From assembly GCA_030433335.1 (NCBI GenBank), contig JAUILL010000002.1:62001-126000 (forward strand): a DNA stretch of 64,000 nucleotides, in the 5' to 3' direction. Of this stretch, positions 39,905-50,610 are shown piece by piece. Source of the stretch: Alphaproteobacteria bacterium. GTDB taxonomy: Bacteria; Pseudomonadota; Alphaproteobacteria; Rhodobacterales; Rhodobacteraceae. Within the stretch, counting starts at the first letter, position 1; each line of letters begins with the position of its first letter. The position numbers and the translations under genes were made by a program. The notes beneath the pieces were generated by a model. The model had not been told where the DNA came from and did no database searches. It worked only from the letters and a program-made list of their open reading frames with translations.

Positions 39905-41098
39905 ATGAACATTCACGAATATCAGGCCAAAGCACTGCTGCGCGAATACGGCGCACCGGTCAGCGACGGCCGCGTCGTGCTCAAGGCCGAAGACGCTAAA
40001 ACCGCTGCTGGTGAGCTTGACGGCCCCCTTTGGGTTGTAAAAGCACAGATCCACGCTGGTGGTCGCGGCAAAGGCACTTTCAAAGAAGCTGACGCTGGTG
40101 AAAAGGGCGGTGTTCGCCTGGCCAAGTCGGTTGAAGAAGCAGCCGAAGAAGCCAAGAAGATGCTCGGCCGCACTCTGGTCACCCACCAGACCGGCCCCGC
40201 CGGCAAGCAGGTGAACCGCATCTACATCGAAGATGGCTCGGACATCAGCCGCGAACTGTACCTCGCGCTGCTGGTAGACCGCGTCTCCAGCCGCATCTCG
40301 TTCGTTTGCTCGACCGAAGGCGGCATGGACATCGAGGAAGTCGCCGCGTCGACCCCCGAAAAGATCCTGTCCTTCTCGGTTGATCCTGCAACCGGCTACC
40401 AGCCCTACCACGGCCGCCGCATCGCGTTCGCTCTGGGTCTGGAAGGCGCACAGGTTAAGCAGTGCGTTAAGCTGATGGGCCAGCTCTACACCGCCTTCGT
40501 CGAGAAGGACATGGAGATGCTGGAAATCAACCCGCTGATCGTCATGGAAGATGGCAACCTCAAGGTGTTGGATGCCAAGCTGGGCTTTGACGGCAACGCT
40601 GTCTACCGCCACGCGGACGTTGCAGCCCTGCGCGACGAAACCGAAGAAGACCCCAAAGAGCTGGCAGCGTCGAAGTACGACCTGAACTACATCGCTCTGG
40701 ACGGTGAAATCGGCTGCATGGTGAACGGCGCGGGTCTGGCGATGGCCACCATGGACATCATCAAACTCTACGGCGCAGAGCCTGCGAACTTCCTCGACGT
40801 TGGCGGCGGCGCCACCAAAGAGAAAGTGACCGAAGCCTTCAAGATCATCACCTCGGATCCCAACGTAAAAGGTATCCTCGTGAACATCTTTGGCGGAATT
40901 ATGCGCTGCGACGTCATCGCAGAAGGCGTAATTGCGGCTGTAAAAGAGGTTGGCCTGCAAGTTCCGCTGGTCGTTCGCCTCGAAGGCACTAACGTCGAAA
41001 AGGGTAAAGAGATTATCAACACCTCTGGTCTCGACGTGATTGCCGCAGACAACCTCAGCGACGGCGCGGAGAAGATCGTTAAAGCAGTGAAAGGTTAA
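39905..41098 (+). CDS. sucC: Succinyl-CoA synthetase (ADP-forming) beta subunit
   Basis: [42 protein letters not shown]. Confidence 0.98.
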   Translation: MNIHEYQAKALLREYGAPVSDGRVVLKAEDAKTAAGELDGPLWVVKAQIHAGGRGKGTFKEADAGEKGGVRLAKSVEEAAEEAKKMLGRTLVTHQTGPAGKQVNRIYIEDGSDISRELYLALLVDRVSSRISFVCSTEGGMDIEEVAASTPEKILSFSVDPATGYQPYHGRRIAFALGLEGAQVKQCVKLMGQLYTAFVEKDMEMLEINPLIVMEDGNLKVLDAKLGFDGNAVYRHADVAALRDETEEDPKELAASKYDLNYIALDGEIGCMVNGAGLAMATMDIIKLYGAEPANFLDVGGGATKEKVTEAFKIITSDPNVKGILVNIFGGIMRCDVIAEGVIAAVKEVGLQVPLVVRLEGTNVEKGKEIINTSGLDVIAADNLSDGAEKIVKAVKG

Positions 41099-41100
41099 GT

Positions 41101-41358
41101 ATGCGTTTTTTGGTTCTGGTTGGCTGTGTTTTTGTTTCGGCCTGTGTGAATTTCAATGCCCCCGAGCATCCGGCGGGTCAAACTCAACAGGAAGATTTCA
41201 TCGGGTATGATGTGGGCGAACGCCCCGCGCCTCTGGCAGGCATCCCGCTGAGCGCAGCACCAGGACCAATCGCATCGGGCACGTATCTGCCTGTGACCTG
41301 TCCGGTCGGCACCATGCTGATCCAGACATCACAAGGACAGGCTTGCGCGCCAAGATAA
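41101..41358 (+). CDS. Small putative lipoprotein between sucC and sucD
   Basis: 85 aa; lipobox FVSAC; ATG 2 bp after sucC stop. Confidence 0.7.
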   Translation: MRFLVLVGCVFVSACVNFNAPEHPAGQTQQEDFIGYDVGERPAPLAGIPLSAAPGPIASGTYLPVTCPVGTMLIQTSQGQACAPR

Positions 41359-41527
41359 CCGCGCACTGTTTTGTTAAGGGTAATGAGTGTTTTCAGGTTC
41401 TGATCGGCCCATCGGCCAGATATGCGAGACTCGCGGTCAGAGCACGAGGACACTCATCCCAATGACAGAACAATTCAGGTCCGGAACTGGCCGGACCGGT
41501 TCGTAGAAAAATTTAGGAGCCAAGAAC

Positions 41528-42409
41528 ATGGCAGTCCTCATCGACGAAAACACCAAGGTAATCTGTCAGGGCCTCACCGGGTCGCAGGGTACCTTCCACA
41601 CTGAACAGGCCATCGCCTACGGCACCAAGATGGTCGGCGGTGTGACCCCCGGCAAAGGCGGCCAAGAGCACCTGGGCCTGCCCGTTTTCAACTCGGTTCA
41701 CGAAGCCAAGCACGTCACCGAAGCAAACGCGACCGTGATCTACGTGCCCCCGCCGTTCGCTGCGGACTCGATCCTCGAGGCCATCGACGCGGAAATGGAA
41801 CTGATCGTCTGCATCACCGAGGGCATCCCTGTCCTTGACATGATGAAGGTGAAGCGCGCGCTGATCGACAGCAAGTCGCGTCTGATCGGCCCCAACTGCC
41901 CCGGCGTCATCACCCCCGACGCATGCAAGATCGGCATTATGCCCGGCCACATCCACAAGCGTGGCTCGGTCGGCGTTGTGTCGCGTTCGGGCACACTGAC
42001 CTACGAAGCGGTAAAACAGACTGCAGACATCGGTCTGGGCCAGTCGACCGCAGTCGGCATCGGCGGCGACCCCATCAAAGGCACCGAGCACATCGACGTG
42101 CTGGACATGTTCCTGGACGATCCCGAAACCCAGTCGATCATCATGATCGGTGAAATCGGTGGTTCGGCAGAAGAAGAAGCTGCTGAATTCCTGAAAGAGC
42201 AGAAGAAAAAAGGCCGTTGGAAGCCCGTAGCTGGCTTCATCGCAGGCCGCACTGCTCCTCCGGGCCGCCGCATGGGTCACGCCGGCGCGATCGTCGCGGG
42301 TGGCAAAGGTGGCGCAGAAGACAAGATCGAAGCCATGAAGTCGGCAGGCATCGTCGTTGCGGACAGCCCCGCAACTCTCGGCGAAGCTGTGCTCAAGGCA
42401 ATCGGCTAA
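41528..42409 (+). CDS. sucD: Succinyl-CoA synthetase alpha subunit
   Basis: [45 protein letters not shown]. Confidence 0.98.
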   Translation: MAVLIDENTKVICQGLTGSQGTFHTEQAIAYGTKMVGGVTPGKGGQEHLGLPVFNSVHEAKHVTEANATVIYVPPPFAADSILEAIDAEMELIVCITEGIPVLDMMKVKRALIDSKSRLIGPNCPGVITPDACKIGIMPGHIHKRGSVGVVSRSGTLTYEAVKQTADIGLGQSTAVGIGGDPIKGTEHIDVLDMFLDDPETQSIIMIGEIGGSAEEEAAEFLKEQKKKGRWKPVAGFIAGRTAPPGRRMGHAGAIVAGGKGGAEDKIEAMKSAGIVVADSPATLGEAVLKAIG

Positions 42410-42419
42410 CCCATTTGCT

Positions 42420-42487
42420 GACCCTGCCCCGATGGGGCTAGGGTCGGACCGAACACATCAGCCCGCCCGAGGGACGCCTCGGGCGGG
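42420..42487 (+). other. Two back-to-back RNA hairpins in the sucD-sucA intergenic region
   Basis: GACCCTGCCCC-gat-GGGGCTAGGGTC (42420-42445) and CCCGCCCGAGG-gacg-CCTCGGGCGGG (42462-42487, perfect 11-bp stem). Confidence 0.7.
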
Positions 42488-42510
42488 TCCAACCTAAATC
42501 AGGTGCAGCG

Positions 42511-45477
42511 ATGACCGATCAATCCCCGAACGACCAGTTCCATGCCTCAAGTTTCTTGCAGGGACACAACGCCGAATACATCGAACAACTATATGCGCGT
42601 TACGCCACAGACCCGAACTCGGTAGACGAAGCGTGGCAGGCATTCTTTGCCGCCCTCGGCGATGGGGAAGTTGAAGTCAAACAAGAAGCCGCAGGTCCGT
42701 CTTGGGGCCGCAGCGACTGGCCGATGATGCCCGCGGGCGATGACGTCTGGGCTCTGACCGGCGAATGGCCCGAAGCGGCCAAAGAAGTCAAAGGCGCTGG
42801 CGACAAGATCAAAGCCAAAGCCGCCGAAAAGGGCGTCGAAGTCTCGGAAGAGCAGATCAAGCGTGCTGTTCTCGACTCCGTCCGCGCGCTGATGCTGATC
42901 CGCGCCTACCGTATTCGTGGCCACCTGGCCGCCGATCTGGACCCGCTGGGTCTGCACGGCCGTGAGCCCCACCCCGAACTGGACCCCAAAGCGTACGGCT
43001 TCACCGAAGCCGACATGGACCGTCCGATCTTTATCGACAACGTTCTGGGCCTTCAGGTCGCGTCGATGCGCCAGATCGTGGACATCGTTAAACGCACCTA
43101 TTCCGGCACCTTTGCCCTACAGTACATGCACATCTCGGACCCCGAGCAGTCCGCATGGCTGAAAGAGCGTATCGAGGGCTACGGCAAGGAAATCACCTTT
43201 ACCCGTGAAGGCCGCCGCGCAATCCTGAACAAACTGGTCGAGGCCGAAGGCTTCGAAAAGTTCCTGCACGTGAAATACATGGGCACCAAGCGTTTCGGCC
43301 TCGACGGTGGCGAAGCGCTGATCCCCGCGATGGAGCAGATCATCAAGCGCGGTGGCGCGCTGGGTGTCAAAGAAATCGTCATCGGCATGCCTCACCGCGG
43401 CCGTCTGTCGGTTCTGGCCAACGTGATGAACAAGCCCTACCGCGCGATCTTCAACGAATTCCAGGGCGGCAGCTTCAAGCCCGAGGACGTTGATGGTTCG
43501 GGCGACGTGAAGTACCACCTCGGCGCTTCCAGCGACCGCGAGTTCGACGGCAACAGCGTGCACCTGTCGCTGACCGCGAACCCCTCGCACCTCGAGGCGG
43601 TGAACCCCGTTGTTCTGGGCAAGGTCCGTGCGAAGCAAGCCCAACTGAATGACTCAGACCGCACGCAGGTTCTGCCGATCCTGCTGCACGGCGACGCGGC
43701 CTTTGCAGGTCAGGGCGTCGTTGCGGAATGCTTCGGTCTGTCGGGTCTGACCGGTCACCGCACCGGCGGCACCATGCATATCGTGGTGAACAACCAGATC
43801 GGCTTCACCACCGCGCCGCACTTCTCGCGGTCTTCGCCCTATCCCACCGATATCGCTCTGATGGTCGAGGCGCCGATCTTCCACGTGAACGGCGACGATC
43901 CCGAAGCCGTTGTGCACGCGGCCAAGGTTGCGACCGAGTTCCGTCAGAAATTCCACAAAGACGTTGTTCTGGACATCTTCTGCTACCGCCGCTTCGGTCA
44001 CAACGAAGGCGACGAGCCGATGTTCACCAACCCGCAGATGTACAAGCAGATCAAGTCGCACAAGACCACTCTGTCCCTGTACACCGAGCGTCTGGTCAAG
44101 GACGGCCTGATCCCCGAAGGCGAAATCGAGGATATGAAGGCGCAGTTCCAGGCGCATCTGAACGACGAGTTCGAGACTGGCAAAACCTTTAAGCCGAACA
44201 AGGCTGACTGGCTGGACGGCCGCTGGTCGCACCTGAACAAGCAGGGCGAAAAATACCAGCGCGGCAAAACTGCCATCAAGCCCGAGACCATGGAAGAGAT
44301 CGGCAAGTCGCTGACCCACGCACCGGACTCGGTCGACATCCACAAGACCGTTAACCGTCAGCTCGAAGCCAAGGCGAAGATGTTTGAAAATGGCGAAGGT
44401 TTTGACTGGGCCACCGGCGAGGCACTGGCATTCGGCTCGCTCTTGACCGAAGGCTACCCCGTCCGTCTGGCCGGTCAGGACTCGACCCGTGGTACCTTCT
44501 CGCAGCGCCACTCGGCCTTCATCGACCAGTCGACCGAAGAGCGTTACTACCCGCTGAACAACATTCGCGAAGGTCAGGCCCGCTACGAAGTCATCGACTC
44601 GATGCTGTCGGAATACGCGGTTCTGGGCTTTGAATACGGTTACTCGCTGGCAGAGCCGAACGCTCTGGTCCTGTGGGAAGCCCAGTTCGGCGACTTCGCC
44701 AACGGCGCGCAGATCATGTTCGACCAGTTCATCAGCTCTGGCGAAAGCAAGTGGTTGCGTATGTCCGGTCTGGTCTGTCTGCTACCCCACGGCTTCGAAG
44801 GTCAGGGCCCCGAGCACAGCTCGGCCCGTCTGGAACGCTTCCTGCAGATGTGTGGTCAGGACAACTGGATCGTGGCGAACTGCTCGACTCCGGCGAACTA
44901 CTTCCACATCCTGCGCCGCCAGATGCACCGCAGCTACCGCAAGCCGCTGGTTCTGATGACCCCGAAATCCCTGCTGCGCCACAAACTGGCCGTCAGCAAG
45001 GCCGAGGACTTCACCACCGGCTCCAGCTTCCACCGTGTCCTGTGGGATGACGCGGAACGCGGCGGCAACTCGGAAACCACTCTGGTCTCGGACGACAAGA
45101 TCAAGCGCGTCGTCATGTGCTCGGGCAAGGTCTACTACGACCTGCTCGAAGAGCGTGACGCCCGCGGCATCGACGATGTCTACCTGATGCGGATCGAGCA
45201 GTTCTATCCCTTCCCCGCGATCTCGCTGGTCAAAGAACTGGAACGCTTCCCGCACGCAGAGATGGTCTGGTGTCAGGAAGAGCCCAAGAACCAAGGTGCA
45301 TGGACCTTTATCGAACCCAACATCGAGTGGGTTCTGGGCCGCATCAAAGCCACACACAGCCGCCCCCGTTACGTAGGCCGCGCTCCCAGCGCATCGCCCG
45401 CCACCGGTTTGGCATCGCAGCACAAAGCACAACAACAGGCGCTCGTCGACGAGGCGCTGACCATCGAAGGAAACTGA
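42511..45477 (+). CDS. sucA: 2-oxoglutarate dehydrogenase E1 component
   Basis: 988 aa; [68 protein letters not shown]. Confidence 0.98.
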   Translation: MTDQSPNDQFHASSFLQGHNAEYIEQLYARYATDPNSVDEAWQAFFAALGDGEVEVKQEAAGPSWGRSDWPMMPAGDDVWALTGEWPEAAKEVKGAGDKIKAKAAEKGVEVSEEQIKRAVLDSVRALMLIRAYRIRGHLAADLDPLGLHGREPHPELDPKAYGFTEADMDRPIFIDNVLGLQVASMRQIVDIVKRTYSGTFALQYMHISDPEQSAWLKERIEGYGKEITFTREGRRAILNKLVEAEGFEKFLHVKYMGTKRFGLDGGEALIPAMEQIIKRGGALGVKEIVIGMPHRGRLSVLANVMNKPYRAIFNEFQGGSFKPEDVDGSGDVKYHLGASSDREFDGNSVHLSLTANPSHLEAVNPVVLGKVRAKQAQLNDSDRTQVLPILLHGDAAFAGQGVVAECFGLSGLTGHRTGGTMHIVVNNQIGFTTAPHFSRSSPYPTDIALMVEAPIFHVNGDDPEAVVHAAKVATEFRQKFHKDVVLDIFCYRRFGHNEGDEPMFTNPQMYKQIKSHKTTLSLYTERLVKDGLIPEGEIEDMKAQFQAHLNDEFETGKTFKPNKADWLDGRWSHLNKQGEKYQRGKTAIKPETMEEIGKSLTHAPDSVDIHKTVNRQLEAKAKMFENGEGFDWATGEALAFGSLLTEGYPVRLAGQDSTRGTFSQRHSAFIDQSTEERYYPLNNIREGQARYEVIDSMLSEYAVLGFEYGYSLAEPNALVLWEAQFGDFANGAQIMFDQFISSGESKWLRMSGLVCLLPHGFEGQGPEHSSARLERFLQMCGQDNWIVANCSTPANYFHILRRQMHRSYRKPLVLMTPKSLLRHKLAVSKAEDFTTGSSFHRVLWDDAERGGNSETTLVSDDKIKRVVMCSGKVYYDLLEERDARGIDDVYLMRIEQFYPFPAISLVKELERFPHAEMVWCQEEPKNQGAWTFIEPNIEWVLGRIKATHSRPRYVGRAPSASPATGLASQHKAQQQALVDEALTIEGN

Positions 45478-45481
45478 GCAA

Positions 45482-46993
45482 ATGACTGAAGTCCGCGTTC
45501 CCACCCTGGGCGAATCCGTGACCGAAGCAACCGTCGCCACCTGGTTCAAAAAGCCCGGCGACCGCGTTGAAGCAGACGAAATGCTGTGTGAGCTGGAAAC
45601 CGACAAGGTCACCGTCGAGGTCCCCAGCCCCGCAGCAGGCGTTCTGGCTGAAATCGTTGCGAACGAAGGCGACACCGTGGGCGTCGACGCCCTGCTCGCC
45701 AACATCTCGGAATCTGGCGAAGCCGCAGCACCTGCTGCCCCCGCCGCGAAATCCGAAGCTCCCGCAGCAGCCCCAGCGTCTTCGGGCGGTTCCTCGGTTG
45801 ACGTGATGGTCCCCACCCTGGGCGAGTCGGTCACCGAAGCCACCGTTTCGACCTGGTTCAAAAAGGTCGGCGACACCGTCGCTCAGGACGAGATGCTGTG
45901 CGAACTGGAAACCGACAAGGTTTCGGTCGAGGTCCCCTCGCCCGCAGCTGGCGTTCTGTCGGAAATCCTGTTTGACGAAGGCTCGACCGTCGAAGCCGGC
46001 GGCAAGCTGGGTGTCATCGCATCGGGCGAAGGCGCAGCCGCGGCTGCCCCCGCAGCGGCACCTGCTGCAGCCCCCGCAGCAGCCTCGACCGGCAAAGACG
46101 TTGAGCACGCCCCCTCGGCCAAGAAAGCCATGGCCGAAGCAGGCCTGTCCGCAGGTCAGGTTCAGGGTTCGGGCCGTGACAGCCGGATCATGAAAGAAGA
46201 CGTGGCCAAAGCCGCTGCCGCCGCAGCTGCTGCAACCTCGGCCGCTCCGGCACCTGCCGCTGCACCCCGTGGCCCCGTCAATGCAGACGACGCATCGCGT
46301 GAAGAGCGCGTCAAGATGACCCGCCTGCGCCAGACCATCGCGCGCCGCCTGAAGGACGCTCAGAACACCGCAGCCATGCTCACCACCTACAACGAGGTGG
46401 ACATGACCGAGGTCATGGCGATCCGGAACCAGTACAAAGACGCCTTCGAGAAGAAGCACGGCGTCCGTATGGGCTTCATGTCGTTCTTCACCAAAGCCTG
46501 TGTGCACGCTCTGAAAGAAGTGCCAGAGGTGAACGCCGAGATCGACGGCAACGAAGTGGTTTACAAGAACTACGTCCACATGGGCATCGCGGCTGGCACC
46601 CCTCAGGGTCTGGTTGTTCCCGTCTTGCGTGACGTCGACCAGAAGTCCTTTGCCGAGATCGAAAAAGAGATCGGTGAAAAGGGTCGCCGCGCCCGTGACG
46701 GCAAGCTGTCCATGGCAGAGATGCAGGGCGGTTCGTTCACCATCTCGAACGGCGGCGTCTACGGCTCGCTGATGTCCTCGCCGATCCTGAACCCCCCGCA
46801 GTCGGGTATCCTCGGCATGCACAAGATCCAGGATCGTCCCATGGCCATCAACGGCAAGGTCGAAATCCGTCCCATGATGTACCTCGCGCTGTCCTACGAC
46901 CACCGTATCGTCGACGGCAAAGGCGCTGTGACCTTCCTCGTGCGCGTCAAAGAAGCGCTCGAAGATCCCCGTCGCCTGCTGATGGACATCTAA
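45482..46993 (+). CDS. sucB: 2-oxoglutarate dehydrogenase E2 (dihydrolipoyl succinyltransferase) with two lipoyl domains
   Basis: 503 aa; two ELETDKV lipoyl motifs, C-terminal catalytic [32 protein letters not shown]. Confidence 0.97.
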   Translation: MTEVRVPTLGESVTEATVATWFKKPGDRVEADEMLCELETDKVTVEVPSPAAGVLAEIVANEGDTVGVDALLANISESGEAAAPAAPAAKSEAPAAAPASSGGSSVDVMVPTLGESVTEATVSTWFKKVGDTVAQDEMLCELETDKVSVEVPSPAAGVLSEILFDEGSTVEAGGKLGVIASGEGAAAAAPAAAPAAAPAAASTGKDVEHAPSAKKAMAEAGLSAGQVQGSGRDSRIMKEDVAKAAAAAAAATSAAPAPAAAPRGPVNADDASREERVKMTRLRQTIARRLKDAQNTAAMLTTYNEVDMTEVMAIRNQYKDAFEKKHGVRMGFMSFFTKACVHALKEVPEVNAEIDGNEVVYKNYVHMGIAAGTPQGLVVPVLRDVDQKSFAEIEKEIGEKGRRARDGKLSMAEMQGGSFTISNGGVYGSLMSSPILNPPQSGILGMHKIQDRPMAINGKVEIRPMMYLALSYDHRIVDGKGAVTFLVRVKEALEDPRRLLMDI

Positions 46994-47002
46994 TCCAAAC
47001 CC

Positions 47003-47036
47003 GCCCCCACCACCCGCTGGTGGGGGCACCCTCTTT
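47003..47036 (+). terminator. Hairpin downstream of sucB
   Basis: GCCCCCACCA-cccgc-TGGTGGGGGC followed by T-rich ctctttcctt. Confidence 0.55.
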
Positions 47037-47059
47037 CCTTGCCGCATAGGCGCTCGAAA

Positions 47060-47470
47060 ATGACGACCGAACTCACAGTCCTCACCCTCGCCGCCTTGCT
47101 CCAGGTCGTTCAATTCTTCCTGATGTCCGTCCCTGCGAACTTGGAGTTGGGACAAGGCAAGACTCTCAGCCCCCGCGACCCTGACCGCCTCGGCAAACCG
47201 CTGATCGAACAAGTCTCTGTCCGCACGGGCCGCCTTTTTCGCGCATTGAACAACCATTTCGAGGGGCTGATCCTGTTCTCGATCGCCTGCCTCGTGATCA
47301 CTGTCTCCGGCCAGTCCACAGGGCTGACCGGCGCTTGCGCATGGATCTACCTGATCGCCCGCGTCCTCTACGTGCCCGCCTACGCCTTCGGCTGGGTCCC
47401 GTGGCGCTCTCTCATCTGGGCCGTGGGCTTTCTTGCCACAACCATCATGCTGGTCGCCGCCCTGCTCTGA
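47060..47470 (+). CDS. MAPEG family membrane protein
   Basis: 137-codon, 4-TM; VRTGRLFRALNNHFEGLILFSIACLVI. Confidence 0.88.
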   Translation: MTTELTVLTLAALLQVVQFFLMSVPANLELGQGKTLSPRDPDRLGKPLIEQVSVRTGRLFRALNNHFEGLILFSIACLVITVSGQSTGLTGACAWIYLIARVLYVPAYAFGWVPWRSLIWAVGFLATTIMLVAALL

Positions 47471-47495
47471 CCAGCCTTCGCTCATAACGCCAAGC

Positions 47496-47546
47496 CCTTC
47501 ATCTTGGCACAAATACCCCGGGGGTCCGGGGGCAGCGCCCCCGCCC
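47496..47546 (+). repeat. Intergenic repeat element with GC hairpin upstream of lpdA
   Basis: CTTCATCTTGGCACAAATACCCCGGGGGTCCGGGGGCAGCGCCCCCGCC; shares CATCTTGGCANAAATACCC with 58748-58766. Confidence 0.5.
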
Positions 47547-47572
47547 TAGACCACCAGAAAGGAACTTCGAAA

Positions 47573-48961
47573 ATGGCATCCTACGACGTGATCGTGATCG
47601 GCTCTGGCCCCGGCGGCTATGTCTCCGCCATTCGTGCCGCACAGCTCGGCCTGAAAACCGCCTGTGTCGAGGGTCGCGAAACCCTCGGCGGCACCTGCCT
47701 GAACGTGGGCTGTATCCCGTCCAAGGCGCTGCTGCACGCCACCCACCAGCTGCACGAAGCAGAGCACAACTTCGCCAAGATGGGCCTCAAGGGCAAATCC
47801 CCCAGCGTCGACTGGAAACAGATGCAGGCCTACAAGGACGACGTGATCGGCCAGAACACCAAAGGCATCGAGTTCCTATTCAAAAAGAACAAGGTCGACT
47901 GGATCAAGGGTTGGGCGACCATCCCCGAGGCCGGCAAAGTCAAAGTCGGTGACGAAGTTTACGAGACCAAGAACATCATCATCGCGTCCGGCTCCGAAGT
48001 CGCGACCCTGCCTGGCGTCGAGATCGACGAAGAGATCGTCGTGTCCTCGACCGGCGCCCTGTCCCTGCCCAAGACCCCCAAGAAAATGGTCGTCATCGGC
48101 GCAGGCGTCATCGGTCTGGAACTCGGCTCGGTCTACAAGCGCCTCGGCGCCGAAGTGACCGTGGTGGAATACATGGACGCGATCACTCCCGGTCAGGACG
48201 CCGAGGTTGCCCGCACCTTCCAGAAACTGCTGCAAAAGCAGGGCCTCGAATTCGTACTGGGTGCCGCCGTTCAGGGCGTCGAAACCAGCAAAACCAAAGC
48301 CAAGGTCACCTACAAGCTCAAGAAGGATGACAGCGAGCACACGCTCGACGCGGACGTCGTTCTGGTGGCCACCGGCCGCAAACCCTTCACCGACGGTCTG
48401 GGCCTTGCTGACCTAGGGGTTGAGATGACCGAGCGCGGCCAGATCAAGACCAACGCCCATTGGCAGACCAACGTCCCCGGCATCTATGCCATCGGCGACG
48501 TGATCACCGGCCCGATGCTGGCCCACAAAGCCGAAGACGAAGGCATGGCAGCCGCCGAAGTGATCGCGGGCAAGCATGGCCACGTGAACTACAATGTCAT
48601 CCCCGGCGTGATCTACACCCACCCCGAGGTTGGCAGCGTCGGCGCCACCGAAGAGCAGCTGAAGGCCGAAGGCCGCGCCTACAAAGTCGGCAAATTCAGC
48701 TTCATGGGCAACGGCCGCGCCAAGGCGAACTTCGCCGCTGACGGCTTTGTCAAACTTCTGGCGGACAAAGAAACCGACCGCATTCTGGGCTGCCATATCA
48801 TCGGCCCGATGGCGGGTGACCTGATCCACGAGATCTGTGTTGCCATGGAATTCGGTGCATCCGCCGAAGACATCGCCCTGACCTGCCACGCGCACCCGAC
48901 CTATTCGGAAGCGGTCCGCGAAGCCGCTCTGGCCTGCGGCGACGGCGCGATCCACGCCTAA
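47573..48961 (+). CDS. lpdA: Dihydrolipoyl dehydrogenase (E3)
   Basis: [51 protein letters not shown]. Confidence 0.98.
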   Translation: MASYDVIVIGSGPGGYVSAIRAAQLGLKTACVEGRETLGGTCLNVGCIPSKALLHATHQLHEAEHNFAKMGLKGKSPSVDWKQMQAYKDDVIGQNTKGIEFLFKKNKVDWIKGWATIPEAGKVKVGDEVYETKNIIIASGSEVATLPGVEIDEEIVVSSTGALSLPKTPKKMVVIGAGVIGLELGSVYKRLGAEVTVVEYMDAITPGQDAEVARTFQKLLQKQGLEFVLGAAVQGVETSKTKAKVTYKLKKDDSEHTLDADVVLVATGRKPFTDGLGLADLGVEMTERGQIKTNAHWQTNVPGIYAIGDVITGPMLAHKAEDEGMAAAEVIAGKHGHVNYNVIPGVIYTHPEVGSVGATEEQLKAEGRAYKVGKFSFMGNGRAKANFAADGFVKLLADKETDRILGCHIIGPMAGDLIHEICVAMEFGASAEDIALTCHAHPTYSEAVREAALACGDGAIHA

Positions 48962-48985
48962 GACGCATCCATCAAAGAAACCTGC

Positions 48986-49014
48986 AAAACCCCCGCCCTG
49001 CGCGGGGGTTTTTC
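48986..49014. terminator. Terminator of lpdA (and possibly the convergent gene)
   Basis: AAAACCCCCGC-cctg-CGCGGGGGTTTTT. Confidence 0.85.
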
Positions 49015-49021
49015 CTTTGGA

Positions 49022-49429
49022 TCAGAACACCCGCTGGGACCGGCGCGACAAGAAAAACCCGTGCCCGTCCTCGTTCCAGCACTCTAGGCCAGTCTTTTCG
49101 GACAGACAGACAAAGCCGCCAAACTCCCCTCGAACGCCATATTCTGCGCGATCATAACCCTCGCGGTTGCGGTTCAAGGGCGTGCATTCCATGCTCACTG
49201 GCCCGCGGTTCCCCATAAAGAACACATGCCCCCAATCCGATGAACACCCGGCAGGGCGCGGCAGTGCAGTCGGCCCTTGGCGCTCAATAATCGTACAGGT
49301 CAGGTCAGATCCCCCGACATCCATGCCGACAACGCATTGGATATTCTCGGATGGCGTCTCAAAGGTCCAAACATCCGCCGAGGCCAGAACCGGCATCAGC
49401 GCAAGACTCAAAGCTAGATAACGTACCAA
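49022..49429 (-). CDS. Secreted DUF6636-like protein
   Basis: Signal peptide; FETPSENIQCVVGMDVGGSDLTCTIIERQGP...SSDWGHVFFMGNRGPVSMEC. Confidence 0.7.
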   Translation of the reverse strand: MVRYLALSLALMPVLASADVWTFETPSENIQCVVGMDVGGSDLTCTIIERQGPTALPRPAGCSSDWGHVFFMGNRGPVSMECTPLNRNREGYDRAEYGVRGEFGGFVCLSEKTGLECWNEDGHGFFLSRRSQRVF

Positions 49430-49553
49430 AATAAAAACCTTTTCTCAAAATCGCGCCCAAGACAGCGGACGATCCAAGTCCAGAATAGCAGAGACACCCA
49501 TCTTTGGCCTCTGTGACACCCTATCCCAAAGATCGCTTGCGTGCAGAATTTAT

Positions 49554-49567
49554 CTGACTTAGGTCAG
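49554..49567. promoter_or_regulatory. CTGAC-ttag-GTCAG dyad immediately upstream of MarR-GNAT gene
   Basis: Perfect inverted repeat ending 4 bp before ATG 49572. Confidence 0.45.
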
Positions 49568-49571
49568 GCAA

Positions 49572-50447
49572 ATGACACACGATCCCATTCTCCGTTTCCG
49601 CCGCTTTGCGCGATCCGTCACGACAGAGGTCGGCGCGCTGGACGAGTCTTTCCTCGGGCGCGGCCGTTCACTCGGGGCCGCACGCGTTCTCAATGCGATC
49701 GGCCACGGCCGCACAGATCTGGCCGAACTTCGGGCCTACCTGACGCTCGACTCCGGTCTTCTGAGCCGCTTGCTGAGACAGCTAGAGGCCGAAGGCCTCG
49801 TGCGGCTCAGCCAATCCCCGCTCGACGCCCGTGCTCGGATCGCGGAATTGACCGAGACAGGCGCCGGAGAATTCGCTGCCTACGAAGACATCTCGAACGA
49901 CCGCGCCAGTTCCCTTTTGGCCCGACACCCAAAACCCGAAGCCCTGCTGGCAGCAATGGACCTGATCGCGAGCGCGCTTGGGCAGGATCGCATTGTCACC
50001 GAGGAGCGCGATCCCAGAGATGATCCATCGGTCTTCTGCCTGAACGAATACTATGCCGAGCTCGGACGCCGCTTCAGCACGGGCTTTGACGTGAACCTGA
50101 GCTGCGATCCGCAGGCCACGGATCTGATCGCGCCGCGTGGGGCGTTCCTCGTGGCGTTCTCTGACGGAATGCCCATCGGGTGTGTCGGGGTCAAAGGCAA
50201 CGGCGGTCCGATCGCCGAGATCAAGCGCCTCTGGATTGCTCCGTCTGCCAGAGGCCTCGGCCTTGCCAAACGCCTGATGACCCAAGCCGAAGAGCGCGCG
50301 CAAACCCTTGGCATTCAAACCCTGCGGCTCGACACCAACAGCGTCCTGCCCGAAGCGATCCGGCTCTATCGATCCACAGGATGGACAGAAATCGACCGCT
50401 TCAATGACGATCCATACCCTGATCATTTCTTTGAAAAGACCCTCTGA
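49572..50447 (+). CDS. MarR-type HTH / GNAT acetyltransferase fusion protein
   Basis: N-term DLAELRAYLTLDSGLLSRLLRQLEAEGLVRLSQSPLDARARIAELTETG; C-term IKRLWIAPSARGLGLAKRLMTQAE. Confidence 0.9.
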   Translation: MTHDPILRFRRFARSVTTEVGALDESFLGRGRSLGAARVLNAIGHGRTDLAELRAYLTLDSGLLSRLLRQLEAEGLVRLSQSPLDARARIAELTETGAGEFAAYEDISNDRASSLLARHPKPEALLAAMDLIASALGQDRIVTEERDPRDDPSVFCLNEYYAELGRRFSTGFDVNLSCDPQATDLIAPRGAFLVAFSDGMPIGCVGVKGNGGPIAEIKRLWIAPSARGLGLAKRLMTQAEERAQTLGIQTLRLDTNSVLPEAIRLYRSTGWTEIDRFNDDPYPDHFFEKTL

Positions 50448-50454
50448 CGCTGCA

Positions 50455-50560
50455 GAAAAAAGGCCGGATGAGCGAGGATCAGGCTCATCCGGCACAGTTT
50501 CACAAGCGAACTTGTGAGCGGTGCGAATGCCGCAAAGGGTCAAAGTGCGGCAGACATCAG
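50455..50560 (-). ncRNA. Candidate structured 3'UTR or small RNA ending in an intrinsic terminator
   Basis: Minus strand: TGCCGCA..TGCGGCA (50528-50552), TCACAAG-TTCG-CTTGTGA (50500-50517), GCCGGATGAGC..GCTCATCCGGC (50463-50493) then TTTTTT. Confidence 0.4.
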
Positions 50561-50610
50561 GTTAAACGGAACCCGTCAGCGCTTCCGTCGCTGCACCTGC
50601 AAAAAATGTT

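Noticed and set aside
45344-47512. 722-aa minus-strand ORF rich in Cys/Gly
   Set aside because: Reverse complement of Ala/Pro-rich sucB linkers; artefact.
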